Made by a program: the position numbers and the translations under genes. The notes under the pieces are model-generated. The model ran no database searches, was not told the DNA's origin, and saw nothing but the letters and a program-made list of their open reading frames with translations. From the NCBI GenBank assembly GCA_966249405.1, contig CBINDO010000001.1, positions 1 through 64,000 on the forward strand: a stretch of DNA of 64,000 nt. Direction: 5' to 3'. This DNA comes from SZUA-265 sp966249405. Lineage in GTDB: Bacteria; Myxococcota_A; Polyangia; Polyangiales; Polyangiaceae. Of this stretch, positions 43,708 to 52,131 are shown piece by piece (positions within the stretch are counted from its first letter, which is position 1; each line of letters begins with the position of its first letter).

Positions 43708-44415
43708 CGGCCGCAGTCACGAGCATGGGCCGTCCCCACCGTGGAGGGCAACCGAGGTTGGGCTCGTTCGTCGTCCCAGAGAGGGGGATTGGCCGGTGAA
43801 TGCCAGGACATCGCGCTCGGAAGTGTACTGCGAGCGAATGTTCGATCGCAAGCGGTTGTCGGACGTCACACTCGTGCGCACGAGCCTTGTCATATCACCA
43901 GCGCCCTGCCCTCCCGTCGTTCTGCAGAGCATCGAACTCGAAACGCGTTGGGCACTCGAGCGCACGCTCCGCGTCGGGCCGAGTTTTCACCCCGTAACCA
44001 ACGAGATGAAGCGCATCCTGCAACGCGACGCGCCTGCCGGCTTCCGACCGGGAGAATACGCGCCAATCCACGGTGTACGCTCTGCACAACCACTTGGTCA
44101 TTTTGATCCGTTGGCAGTTCGGCGCGAGAGCCTGCACCTCCCTTTCCCGACAATGGGTCTCGCGAGGTGCTGGACACAAACCGCCCACGACGGTGATGGT
44201 CGCGGAATTACTGGTGGTTCTTCAGCTTGCTTGCCCGGCAGGGTCACACGCTTGACGTCGGCCCGACCGGTCATCCGCCGCGCGCAGCCACAGTCGTGGG
44301 GTTGCAGATGCGTCAATCGCGGCACCCCGCTTGTGCTCTAAAACCGACCCATGCTAGTCGTGTGGCTTGCGCTCGGGTGAGTGCTACGGTTTCGCAAGGG
44401 GAGGACGACGCCGGT
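43708..44415. other. 708-base stretch without a convincing gene
   Basis: Between the metalloprotease-like gene and the hybrid kinase, which diverge. Several overlapping frames exist (for example plus 43463-44341) but they are Arg/Thr/Pro-rich and run antisense into the flanking gene. No domain, tRNA or strong hairpin was seen. It is less GC-skewed than the coding neighbours and may hold a small RNA or long leader. Confidence 0.4.
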
Positions 44416-46866
44416 ATGGATACCGAACGGAGCGCCAATGACGAGCGCGACGGTGGCTTTGCTTGGCAACGACGCCGAGAAGACGCCGATGCAGTCTACG
44501 CAACGGAGTTGCTCGCCGGCATGAGTGCACAGCTGGGTGAGCTGCTCACTTTTTGCGACCGGCATTGGGACGAGTTGTCGGCGTCGGTCGAGGCGAAGTG
44601 GCGTGCGCATGCACCCATCGACGTCGCGTGGCAACATTTGGTAACCTCGTCGGGATGGCCGTCGCGATACAGGGTGCGTCAGTGCGTGGACCCTGCCGGG
44701 CTCGCGCATCGAGAGCAACTAGAGGCGATCTTGCGCGATTGCGGCCGTTCGAGCTCACGAGCGGGTTTGGGGATTCGCGAGTTTGCCGAGGCACTGCAGT
44801 TCGTTGCGGACGAGGTTACCGGTCTGCTGGTTTCGGAACTCGGGGGTGACCCTGCCAAGCTCACGCGACAACTTCGCGCTTTGCAGCGTTGCTCCAGTTT
44901 CGCGTCCGTTACCATGGCGCGAGAATCGTACGTCGAAGGACAACGTCGGGGCGAGCGTGAACGGGCGGAAGCGGAGACCAAGTTTGCCAGCGTTTGGGAC
45001 TCAGGCGTCCTCGGAGTATTGGTCTGCGACTTTCACGGCAACATCCGTCAAGCGAACGACGGATTTCTGAAGACGTTTGGCTTCACACGAGACGATCTCG
45101 AGGCGGGATTGGTGCGTTGGAACCACATGACGCCGCCCGAGTGGCGACACTTGGACGAACGCGCCATCGCGCAGCTCATGGACTGTGGCCGCGCACAACC
45201 TTGGGAGAAGGAATACTACCACAAGGATGGGTCGCGCGTTCCGGTCATCGTCGGCGTCTCGGTGCTCAACCAGGAAGAGACGTTGGCGTTCGTTCTCGAC
45301 ATCACCGAACGCAAACACGTCGATGCGCTCCGCGAGCGGAGCTCGGAGCTCGAGGCGGAAAACCGCCGTGTCCAAGAAGCCAGCCGCCTGAAAGGCGAGT
45401 TCTTGGCCAATATGTCTCACGAACTCCGCACACCGCTCAATGCCATCACCGGCTTCACGGAGCTGTTGCTGGATGGCGACGTGGCTCGCGATTCGCCGGA
45501 ACACGACGAGTTCCTGCGCGACATCCTCACGGCTGGTCTGCACCTGCAACGGCTGATCAGCGACGTCCTCGACCTCGCCAAGATCGAAGCAGGCAATCTG
45601 CAGTTCCATCCCGAACTAGTGGACGTGCGCAGCGTGGTGGACGAGGTCTGCGCCGTGTTACGCAGCGTGGCCACGGAGCGTAGCGTGGAATTGCACGCAG
45701 CCGTGAGCGTTGGTCAGGTAACCATCGATCCTGGACGCCTCAAGCAGGTGCTTTACAACTACTTGTCGAATGCGCTCAAGTTCAGCGCGCCGGGCTCCAC
45801 CGTGGAAGTCCTTGCAACCCCCGAACCAGGCGACAAGTTCCGCGTCGAGGTCGTCGACCACGGCATCGGCATAGCGCCTGGGGACATCGGCAAGCTCTTC
45901 CAAGAGTTTCAACAGTTGGAAAGCGGGTCGACGAAGCGTCACCAAGGCACGGGCCTCGGGTTGGCGTTGACCAAACGCCTCGTGGAGGCGCAGGGCGGGA
46001 CGGTAGGCGTAGTAAGTGAACTAGGCCGCGGCAGCCGCTTCCACGCCGTCTTGCCGATGCGTGTTGCGCACAACGGCGAACAAGAATTGGACCCCAGCCC
46101 TGAACTTCCCGTGGACGCCCACTCGGTCCTGGTTGTCGAGGACGACCCGCGAGACCGCAGTGTTCTGGTCCGGATCTTGGGGGACGCGGGTTACCGGACG
46201 CATACGGCGGCTACCGGGAGCATGGCCATCGCCTCGTGCGAAGCGCGCGACTTCGACGCCGTCACGCTCGACCTGTTGTTGCCGGACATGACCGGTCTCC
46301 AAGTGCTGCAGAGAATTCGGCAACTCGAGCGTAGTCGCGAAACGCCAGTGCTGATCGTCAGTGTCGTCGCCGAGCAAGGCGTAGTTCGAGGTTTCCCCGT
46401 ACACGACTACTTGACGAAACCGATCGACAGCCAAGCACTGATCCGCTCTTTGGAGCTCGCAACCTCGCGGGTCGACAAAGGTGTCATCTTGGTGATCGAC
46501 GACGACCCGGCGGCGCGGCGATTGATGGAGGCGGCGCTCACATCTCTAGGCTACCCTGTGGTTTGCGTCGAAGACGGCCAAGCCGGACTCGACTTCGTGA
46601 GGAGAACGAGGCCGGTGGGGATAGTGCTCGATCTCTTGATGCCGCGGATGGATGGCTTCGAGTTCCTGGGGCGTTTTCGCCAGACGCACGCCCACGACGA
46701 CGTCCCGGTGATCGTATGGACCACGAAAGATCTCAGCTTCGCCGACCGTGACAAACTCGGCCGTTTCGCGCAGGCCACCGTGCAAAAAGGCGAAACGCCG
46801 CCCGCTAACCTGGTGGCCGAACTTGCCCGGCTCCTCAGGCGGCAGCGCTCGGTGCAGGAGGGATGA
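44416..46866 (+). CDS. hybrid histidine kinase with PAS and two receivers
   Basis: An 816-residue cytoplasmic protein with no membrane helix. An N-terminal helical region (~1-180) precedes a PAS domain (~188-308). HisKA has FLANMSHELRTPLNAI (His335). The ATPase domain has LSNALKFSAPG, DHGIGIAPGDIGKLF and GTGLGLALTKRLVEAQ. The first receiver (~572-685) has LDLLLPDM, the second (~693-810) LDLLMPRMDG; both keep the phosphoacceptor Asp. ATG 44416 is chosen. The DivK-like receiver starts three bases after the stop. Confidence 0.93.
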   Translation: MDTERSANDERDGGFAWQRRREDADAVYATELLAGMSAQLGELLTFCDRHWDELSASVEAKWRAHAPIDVAWQHLVTSSGWPSRYRVRQCVDPAGLAHREQLEAILRDCGRSSSRAGLGIREFAEALQFVADEVTGLLVSELGGDPAKLTRQLRALQRCSSFASVTMARESYVEGQRRGERERAEAETKFASVWDSGVLGVLVCDFHGNIRQANDGFLKTFGFTRDDLEAGLVRWNHMTPPEWRHLDERAIAQLMDCGRAQPWEKEYYHKDGSRVPVIVGVSVLNQEETLAFVLDITERKHVDALRERSSELEAENRRVQEASRLKGEFLANMSHELRTPLNAITGFTELLLDGDVARDSPEHDEFLRDILTAGLHLQRLISDVLDLAKIEAGNLQFHPELVDVRSVVDEVCAVLRSVATERSVELHAAVSVGQVTIDPGRLKQVLYNYLSNALKFSAPGSTVEVLATPEPGDKFRVEVVDHGIGIAPGDIGKLFQEFQQLESGSTKRHQGTGLGLALTKRLVEAQGGTVGVVSELGRGSRFHAVLPMRVAHNGEQELDPSPELPVDAHSVLVVEDDPRDRSVLVRILGDAGYRTHTAATGSMAIASCEARDFDAVTLDLLLPDMTGLQVLQRIRQLERSRETPVLIVSVVAEQGVVRGFPVHDYLTKPIDSQALIRSLELATSRVDKGVILVIDDDPAARRLMEAALTSLGYPVVCVEDGQAGLDFVRRTRPVGIVLDLLMPRMDGFEFLGRFRQTHAHDDVPVIVWTTKDLSFADRDKLGRFAQATVQKGETPPANLVAELARLLRRQRSVQEG

Positions 46867-46869
46867 CTA

Positions 46870-47268
46870 ATGCCAAACCAGAGTATCTTGGTGGTCGACG
46901 ACAACCCCGCGAACTTGAAGTTGATGCGCTTCCTGCTGTCATCACGCGGCTACTCGGTTCAAACCGCTGAAGACGCGGAGCAAGCGCGCACCCAGCTGGA
47001 GCAAACGCTGCCAGACCTGGTTCTGATGGACCTCCAACTGCCTGGAGTAGATGGCCTAACCCTCACCCGTGAGCTCCGCAACTCACCGCGGACTCGACAC
47101 TTGGTGGTCGTAGCGGTGACCGCGTACGCGATGAAGGGCGACGAGGAGCGCGCCAAAGAAGCCGGTGTGGACGGCTACATCACCAAGCCCATCAGCAAAG
47201 AGCCGTTCTTGCTGGCGATCAGCCATCACTTGGCGACGGCCCGCGCGCGTGCCGGCTCGTCCATGTGA
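46870..47268 (+). CDS. single-domain response regulator (CheY/DivK-like)
   Basis: A 132-residue receiver alone: ILVVDDNPAN, phosphoacceptor Asp in LVLMDLQLPGVDG, Thr/Ala in VAVTAYAMKGDEERA and the Lys in GYITKPISKEPF. The AYAMKGD...GYI(S/T)KPI pattern is close to DivK. It follows the hybrid kinase by three bases, with GGAGGG at the end of that gene as ribosome site, so the two act together in phosphotransfer. Confidence 0.92.
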   Translation: MPNQSILVVDDNPANLKLMRFLLSSRGYSVQTAEDAEQARTQLEQTLPDLVLMDLQLPGVDGLTLTRELRNSPRTRHLVVVAVTAYAMKGDEERAKEAGVDGYITKPISKEPFLLAISHHLATARARAGSSM

Positions 47269-47372
47269 GCCGCCCTCGGACGAAGCGGCATCGTCGAGAT
47301 TTCGCGTGATCGACGAGCAACTCCCAGTGGGAGACCGGAGATCACCCTTTGGTAGCCAATCGGGAGGGGAAT

Positions 47373-48122
47373 ATGGAAGAAGCAATGGGTTCGTTCGAGT
47401 TATTCTACGACCAACAACACGCCGCGCTCTGTGGCTTGCCACCTGCCACGGAGATTCTGGCGCGCTGCCCAGCAGAACGAGTCGCCGAGCATGACCTGTT
47501 CGGCCGCCTTCGAGAGCGCCCGGTGGACATGGCCGCGCTGTGGGTGGTCGTAGCCAACACCCATGCCGGTATCTCACCGAACTTCGTGCGCTGGCTCGCG
47601 ACGACACTCGGTCGAGTCGAAGACCCGCGGGTTGCGTGCCTCATCGCCAAACAACTTTACGACGAGTTAGGCAACGGCCATGCCGAACGCGTACATGCGA
47701 CCTTGTTGGAGCGATTCCTTTCGGCCTTGGAACCGTGGCGACCGCGGAGTAAACGCAACCATGTGTGGGCGGGCCAAAACTTGGCGGCCAGTACGTCCCC
47801 GCTCTTCGAGAGTAAGCATCCTTTCACGGCCATCGGAGCGCTGATGGTCGCGGAAGTATTTGCGCGCGAGATGGACAAGTGTCTGGGTGAAGTCGTACGA
47901 GGTCAGGATCTGCTCGATGAGGACGCCCTGACGTGGATACGCCTGCACGAGGTGTTGGAGGTGGACCATGCCGAGGACTCGGGGGAACTCGCACGACTAG
48001 TGCCGGCCGACGCCGACTCGCTGCGCGCGACTTGGAACGGTGCACGAGCGCAGTGGACAGCGTTGTGGCAGTTTCTAGACGACACCAATACAATCGTGAG
48101 AGCGCTTGCAAGGCCCGCCTGA
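47373..48122 (+). CDS. haem-oxygenase-fold (HDO/TENA-like) putative diiron enzyme
   Basis: A 249-residue all-helical protein. LYDELGNGHAERVHATLLERF (Glu98, His103, His108) and LHEVLEVDHAED (His192, Glu193, His199) are the metal-ligand-like segments of the iron-containing redox enzymes of the haem-oxygenase fold (UndA/BesC/SznF-like). Such enzymes cleave or oxidise amino- and fatty-acid substrates. ATG 47373 follows GGGAGGGGA. It faces a methyltransferase and an aromatic amino acid hydroxylase, suggesting a small metabolite pathway. The substrate is unknown. Confidence 0.7.
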   Translation: MEEAMGSFELFYDQQHAALCGLPPATEILARCPAERVAEHDLFGRLRERPVDMAALWVVVANTHAGISPNFVRWLATTLGRVEDPRVACLIAKQLYDELGNGHAERVHATLLERFLSALEPWRPRSKRNHVWAGQNLAASTSPLFESKHPFTAIGALMVAEVFAREMDKCLGEVVRGQDLLDEDALTWIRLHEVLEVDHAEDSGELARLVPADADSLRATWNGARAQWTALWQFLDDTNTIVRALARPA

Positions 48123-48129
48123 AGACCGC

Positions 48130-48160
48130 GACGCGGCGTTGTCCTCACCAGCGCCGCGTC
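48130..48160. terminator. strong hairpin between convergent genes
   Basis: GACGCGGCGTTG (48130-48141) pairs with CAGCGCCGCGTC (48149-48160): 11 Watson-Crick pairs and one wobble, loop of seven bases. It lies in the 22-base gap and first codons beyond it, between the HDO-like gene and the methyltransferase stop, so it probably terminates both. No T-run on either side. Confidence 0.6.
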
Positions 48161-48807
48161 ACACAGAAGTGCCGGTCCGACACTCGACGCACGTCGATTG
48201 AACTCAGTCCGGCCTTCTCACACGCTCGTTCCACCTCCGGAATCGTCAGCGCCGCGCGCAGAGAATCAGCAAACAACTGGCGCTGGTACTGTGTGTCCGA
48301 CACCGTATGAGCCGCGACCAGCGCGGCCAATTCGGCTTCACTGTCGGGCCGAATCAAGTCTTTGATCAGCACGTGCGTCGACTCACTCATCAAACGTCGA
48401 ATCTCTCGAAACAACGGCACCGGGTCAGGGAGGTGATGAACGACACTGTTGCAGACTATCAGGTCGAACCGACCGGGCTCGTAGCCTGTGGCCTTGACGT
48501 CGCGGAGCTCGAGTTTTGCATGCTGGGTCAAGCCTTCGCGGGCCAAGTTTCGGCGAGCCAAGGCCAACATGTGCTCGGCGAGATCGATGGCGGTGACGTC
48601 GAGCGCTGCGTTCATCTGCAGCATTTGAATCGGGATCAGCGCGGTCCCAGTCCCGAGGTCGAGGACGCTGCGCGCCGCCGGACAGACTTCCAACGCGTGC
48701 CTTGCAAACTCACGGTTGACCCGCGAGTGGTCAATCGCATCGTACTCGGCGGCATCCCGCTCCGTGTCCATCGTTTCCGGCTCTAGTACTCGCTGCAACA
48801 TGCTCAC
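48145..48807 (-). CDS. class I SAM-dependent methyltransferase
   Basis: A 220-residue methyltransferase. Motif I is VLDLGTGTALIPIQML, the adenosine-binding acidic residue is in VTAIDLAEHML, and motif IV is FDLIVCNSVVHHLPDP. The substrate is unknown. Start is ATG 48807; ATG 48801 is close. It lies 44 bases downstream of the aromatic amino acid hydroxylase gene on the same strand and probably shares its transcript. Methylation of a hydroxylated aromatic product is a plausible but unproved role. Confidence 0.88.
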   Translation of the reverse strand: MSMLQRVLEPETMDTERDAAEYDAIDHSRVNREFARHALEVCPAARSVLDLGTGTALIPIQMLQMNAALDVTAIDLAEHMLALARRNLAREGLTQHAKLELRDVKATGYEPGRFDLIVCNSVVHHLPDPVPLFREIRRLMSESTHVLIKDLIRPDSEAELAALVAAHTVSDTQYQRQLFADSLRAALTIPEVERACEKAGLSSIDVRRVSDRHFCVTRRW

Positions 48808-48851
48808 CCGTATATGGTGTCACCCATTTCGTTTCTGTTGCGAAGCCGAAA

Positions 48852-49805
48852 TCAGCCGCGCTGAACCAAAGACCCCGCTGAGTCCCGTGCCCTTGCCTCG
48901 AGCTGCCGATTCTCTAGCAACAGTTGATCCAGGACCGAGTGGAGCTCTTCGAAGCTTTTTGCGACGCAATAACAGCGCTGAAGTTCGGAGAACGCAATCC
49001 CGCGGCCGACGTTGCGGGATGTCAGAGGCACGATCCGGGCCTTGTCGGACAACACTGCACCAAGTTCACGCGCGGAAGACAACAGCGCGGCGCCGTATGC
49101 CGTTCTGCTTCGCCCAGAACCCATGAGCCCAAACTCGACGGTCCACAGATAGAAGCGCACCAGGCGTGCCAGCGCGGACGGATTGGCGGCGATCTCGTGC
49201 TCGGCACGCGCCACGGCTTCGTCGGCCGCGCGCAACTCTTCGGCAGAGCACGCCTCCGCCCGGCGCAGGGAGCCAACACGCTGCTGGGCCGCGTAGAGAC
49301 GCTGGTCGCGGACGTCCGCGGCGGCCGCCCTCATCTCTCCCCCCACGCGCTGAAGGAAGTCCCGGTGTTGCGCATCGAACAACATCGGCAAGTGACCGAT
49401 CATGTCGTGCGCTAGGTCGGGTACCGGAGAATGCGCGAGATCGCGTCGGCTTCTGATGAACTTCGCGACAGGAAACGTTCGCGCGGCGAGCAAGCTGGCG
49501 TATTCCCAATGCGGGAGGTATCCCTCGACCACTACGACTTGCCAGTCGAAGCGCTTCAAACGACGGTTCAGCTCCTCGATACTCGGTATTTCGCCTCCGC
49601 TGGGGAACAGCTCGGCGAACCCGCGGTGGTAGGCGGAGTGAATCCGTCGCCCATACTGGAGCAAGAGTCGGTTGGTTCTGCCCAGCAGCAAGCGCCAAGT
49701 GGCGTGGTCATCCTGCGTCAGCCACGCGGCACGGCCTGATTCCGTTGCCAACCAAGACAAACTCGGCGCAGGCGCGCGGCGCCAACGCGATTCGATCGTG
49801 CCCAT
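48852..49805 (-). CDS. aromatic amino acid hydroxylase-like protein
   Basis: A 317-residue protein of the pterin-dependent phenylalanine/tyrosine/tryptophan hydroxylase family. Iron ligands: VPDLAHDMIGHLPMLF (His133, His138) and YLWTVEFGLM (Glu224). The spacing of His138 to Glu224 is 86 residues against about 40 in phenylalanine hydroxylase, because of a helical, charged insert (~155-205). It should hydroxylate an aromatic ring using tetrahydropterin and oxygen; the substrate is not certain. ATG 49805 is chosen. It heads the two-gene unit with the methyltransferase. Confidence 0.85.
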   Translation of the reverse strand: MGTIESRWRRAPAPSLSWLATESGRAAWLTQDDHATWRLLLGRTNRLLLQYGRRIHSAYHRGFAELFPSGGEIPSIEELNRRLKRFDWQVVVVEGYLPHWEYASLLAARTFPVAKFIRSRRDLAHSPVPDLAHDMIGHLPMLFDAQHRDFLQRVGGEMRAAAADVRDQRLYAAQQRVGSLRRAEACSAEELRAADEAVARAEHEIAANPSALARLVRFYLWTVEFGLMGSGRSRTAYGAALLSSARELGAVLSDKARIVPLTSRNVGRGIAFSELQRCYCVAKSFEELHSVLDQLLLENRQLEARARDSAGSLVQRG

Positions 49806-50096
49806 GTTTCCCCCCAGTTGAACGATGAACGCGCGTGCTGACGCGCCCTACTGTTCTGCTCTCGCCTCTGGGTCCCCCGACCCAACCAGCGCAGTATTGC
49901 ATGCCTAGCTCAATCCGCAAGCACGTCGACGCTTCCGCGCACGCGACTCCCATTTGCCACCCTCCCATCTTGCTTTGCGGGCGTGACTCGGATGTACTCC
50001 GTACATCCGCCGGCCTACACCGACTCCTCCTTCTCGGGCCAATCCGCACCGCTGAGCGTTTTCGAGTCATCATCGTACGGAATTGTAGTCAACGCC

Positions 50097-50576
50097 ATGT
50101 CCTACCAACTTTGCGTCCTCAACGGGCTTTTCGTGGTGCGCTGGGACCAACCGCGAATCGGCGATCCCACGAAGTACTGCCAAGAATTGACGGACGCGTC
50201 GCGACGCCAAGGTAAGAGGCTCGTGGGATTGTTCATCATGCCGGAGGCGAGCACTGCACCCAACGACGCATTCAAACGCGAGCAGGCATCACTGTTGCCA
50301 GTGATCATGACCAACTTGGAGTACGCGGTGGCAGTGTTCGAAGGGACGGGGTTTTCCGCCAGTCTCAAGCGGAGCGCTTTGGTTGCCATCATCCTGCTGT
50401 CGGGACAACGTCAACGCATTCACGTGCGAGCGAGCGTACGCGACGCGTTCACGAACCCGGCAGGTCCCATCACGTTCGATGCCGACGCGGCGTTGCAGGC
50501 GCTCCACGCCCGTGGCTTCTGCGAATATGCGGGGCCGCTCCCGCGCGGAGCGGCGTCGGCGAGGGAGAAGAGTTGA
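50097..50576 (+). CDS. small conserved protein, STAS-like, function unknown
   Basis: A 159-residue protein: YQLCVLNGLFVVRWDQPRIG, LVGLFIMPEASTAPND, FKREQASLLPVIMTNLEYAVAVFEG and KRSALVAIILLSGQ. The alternation of strands and helices resembles SpoIIAA/STAS-like proteins of Myxococcota, but I cannot name a family. ATG 50097 is chosen; the frame is open from 49983. It precedes the bd-like oxidase genes by 124 bases on the same strand. No membrane helix is seen. Confidence 0.65.
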   Translation: MSYQLCVLNGLFVVRWDQPRIGDPTKYCQELTDASRRQGKRLVGLFIMPEASTAPNDAFKREQASLLPVIMTNLEYAVAVFEGTGFSASLKRSALVAIILLSGQRQRIHVRASVRDAFTNPAGPITFDADAALQALHARGFCEYAGPLPRGAASAREKS

Positions 50577-50700
50577 AACGCGAGTTGATCCATGTCGATG
50601 ACCGCAGGCACCTAGCCCCGAAGCCGTTGGACGCGCGGTGGTCCGCGACAAAAAGACACTTGCTAGGTGAATCGTCAACGCACCATGAAGGACTCGCAAC

Positions 50701-52131
50701 GTGACGCCCATGCCTGAGGTATTCTTCTTTCCGCCTAGAGATTACGGCCCGTTGATGAGTGGCGCGGTGATCGGAGGAATGGGGATCCTGCACGTCTTCC
50801 TGGCACAATTCGCCATCGGCGGAGGCATGCTCCTGACCTACGTGGAGTGGCTCAACGGCAAGGGCCGCTGCCGCGACGGGCGTCTGTTCACGAGCGGCTT
50901 CTTTCGTGTCTTGGTGCTCGTCAGTTTCGTTTTGGGTGCCGTCACGGGCGTGGGTATGTGGCTCACCAGCATCCAAGTCAGCGCGCCAACCATCGGCCTC
51001 ATGGTGCGCACGTTCCACTGGGTTTGGGCCATCGAGTGGACGTTCTTCGCGCTCGAAGTGGTAAGCGGATACGTCTTCTACCGATACGGCGACTACCTGC
51101 CGCGGCGCAGGCGTTTGCAGTTGTTGGGCCTATACAGCTGCGCCGCGTGGTTTAGCTTGTTTTGGATCAACGGGATCCTGTCGTGGCAGCTCACGCCGGG
51201 CCGTTGGGTCGAAACGCGAGACATCTGGCTCGGCTTCTTCAATCCCAGCTTCTGGCCTTCGCTCGTATTTCGAACCATCGCGTGTATGGCGACCGCCGCC
51301 CTCGCGGCGGCCGTCGTCATCAACACGATGCAGATCCCGCGCAAACGGCGCCAAGAGTTGCTGCACGTCACGGCCCGCTTTTTGGCGCCCATGGTCGTGA
51401 TGCCGTTCTTGGCCGTTTGGTATTTGTACGTCCTGCCCGCTGACAGCCGCTCGTGGGTCCTGGGTGGGAGCACCGTGATCACGATGTTGTTCGGTGTTGG
51501 AGCCGCGTCATGCGCGCTCGTAGCGGTGTACGCGATCGTCGTGCTCAGATTTCGGAACCTCTACGTCAACGGCGCTACCGCGCTGCTTCTCCTCGCTCTG
51601 GCGTTCGGTGCCACCGCCGGCGGGGAATTCGTGCGCGAAGGCGCCCGTAAGCCGTTTACGGTGCGTCGAGTTTTGTACTCGAATGCGGTGACCCCCGAGT
51701 CCGTCGCTCACCTGCGCAAGTACGGCTCCGTGGTGAACGACCCTTATCCGCTGCCGCGAGCCTATCCGAATTCGCAGCTCGAGCTGGGGGCGCGAGTCTA
51801 CCGACATCAATGTCAGGTCTGCCACACCCTGGAAGGGATGAACGGTTTGGTGCATCTCACCAATACTTGGAGTGCCGACCAACAGCGCCTGAACATCGCC
51901 AAACTCCAGCAGACCAAGGCGTTCATGCCGCCGTTTGCCGGGTCCGCGCGCGAACTCGAAGCGCTCGTGCAGCTGCTGGGCTGGTACGCCGCGGGAGAGC
52001 CTGCGACCTGGAATCGCTCCGAAGACTCCCACGTGTTGGCGACCATCGAGCGCCACTTGGCCGAGGCCGGCTGCGAACCGGGCGCAGCGCCTCACGTTGC
52101 CATCTCGGCGCCTCGGGGAACTCAGCCATGA
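50701..52131 (+). CDS. bd-oxidase-like subunit I fused to cytochrome c
   Basis: A 476-residue protein with about eight or nine membrane helices. His31 in ILHVFLAQFAIGGG, Glu112 and Glu119 in AIEWTFFALE and NGILSWQLTPGRW mirror the N-terminal CydA fold. After the last helix (~295-312) is a periplasmic cytochrome c domain with CQVCH (371-375) and a later Met-Pro pair (AFMPPFAG). The usual haem His of CydA helix V seems to be Arg (VFRTIA, ~191). It resembles the cytochrome-c-containing branch of the bd superfamily. GTG 50701 follows AAGGA. It overlaps the next gene by four bases. Confidence 0.85.
   Translation: MTPMPEVFFFPPRDYGPLMSGAVIGGMGILHVFLAQFAIGGGMLLTYVEWLNGKGRCRDGRLFTSGFFRVLVLVSFVLGAVTGVGMWLTSIQVSAPTIGLMVRTFHWVWAIEWTFFALEVVSGYVFYRYGDYLPRRRRLQLLGLYSCAAWFSLFWINGILSWQLTPGRWVETRDIWLGFFNPSFWPSLVFRTIACMATAALAAAVVINTMQIPRKRRQELLHVTARFLAPMVVMPFLAVWYLYVLPADSRSWVLGGSTVITMLFGVGAASCALVAVYAIVVLRFRNLYVNGATALLLLALAFGATAGGEFVREGARKPFTVRRVLYSNAVTPESVAHLRKYGSVVNDPYPLPRAYPNSQLELGARVYRHQCQVCHTLEGMNGLVHLTNTWSADQQRLNIAKLQQTKAFMPPFAGSARELEALVQLLGWYAAGEPATWNRSEDSHVLATIERHLAEAGCEPGAAPHVAISAPRGTQP

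Noticed and set aside
43463..44341. Plus-strand frame crossing the gap before the hybrid kinase
   Set aside because: It begins antisense inside the metalloprotease-like gene and has a shadow-like composition.
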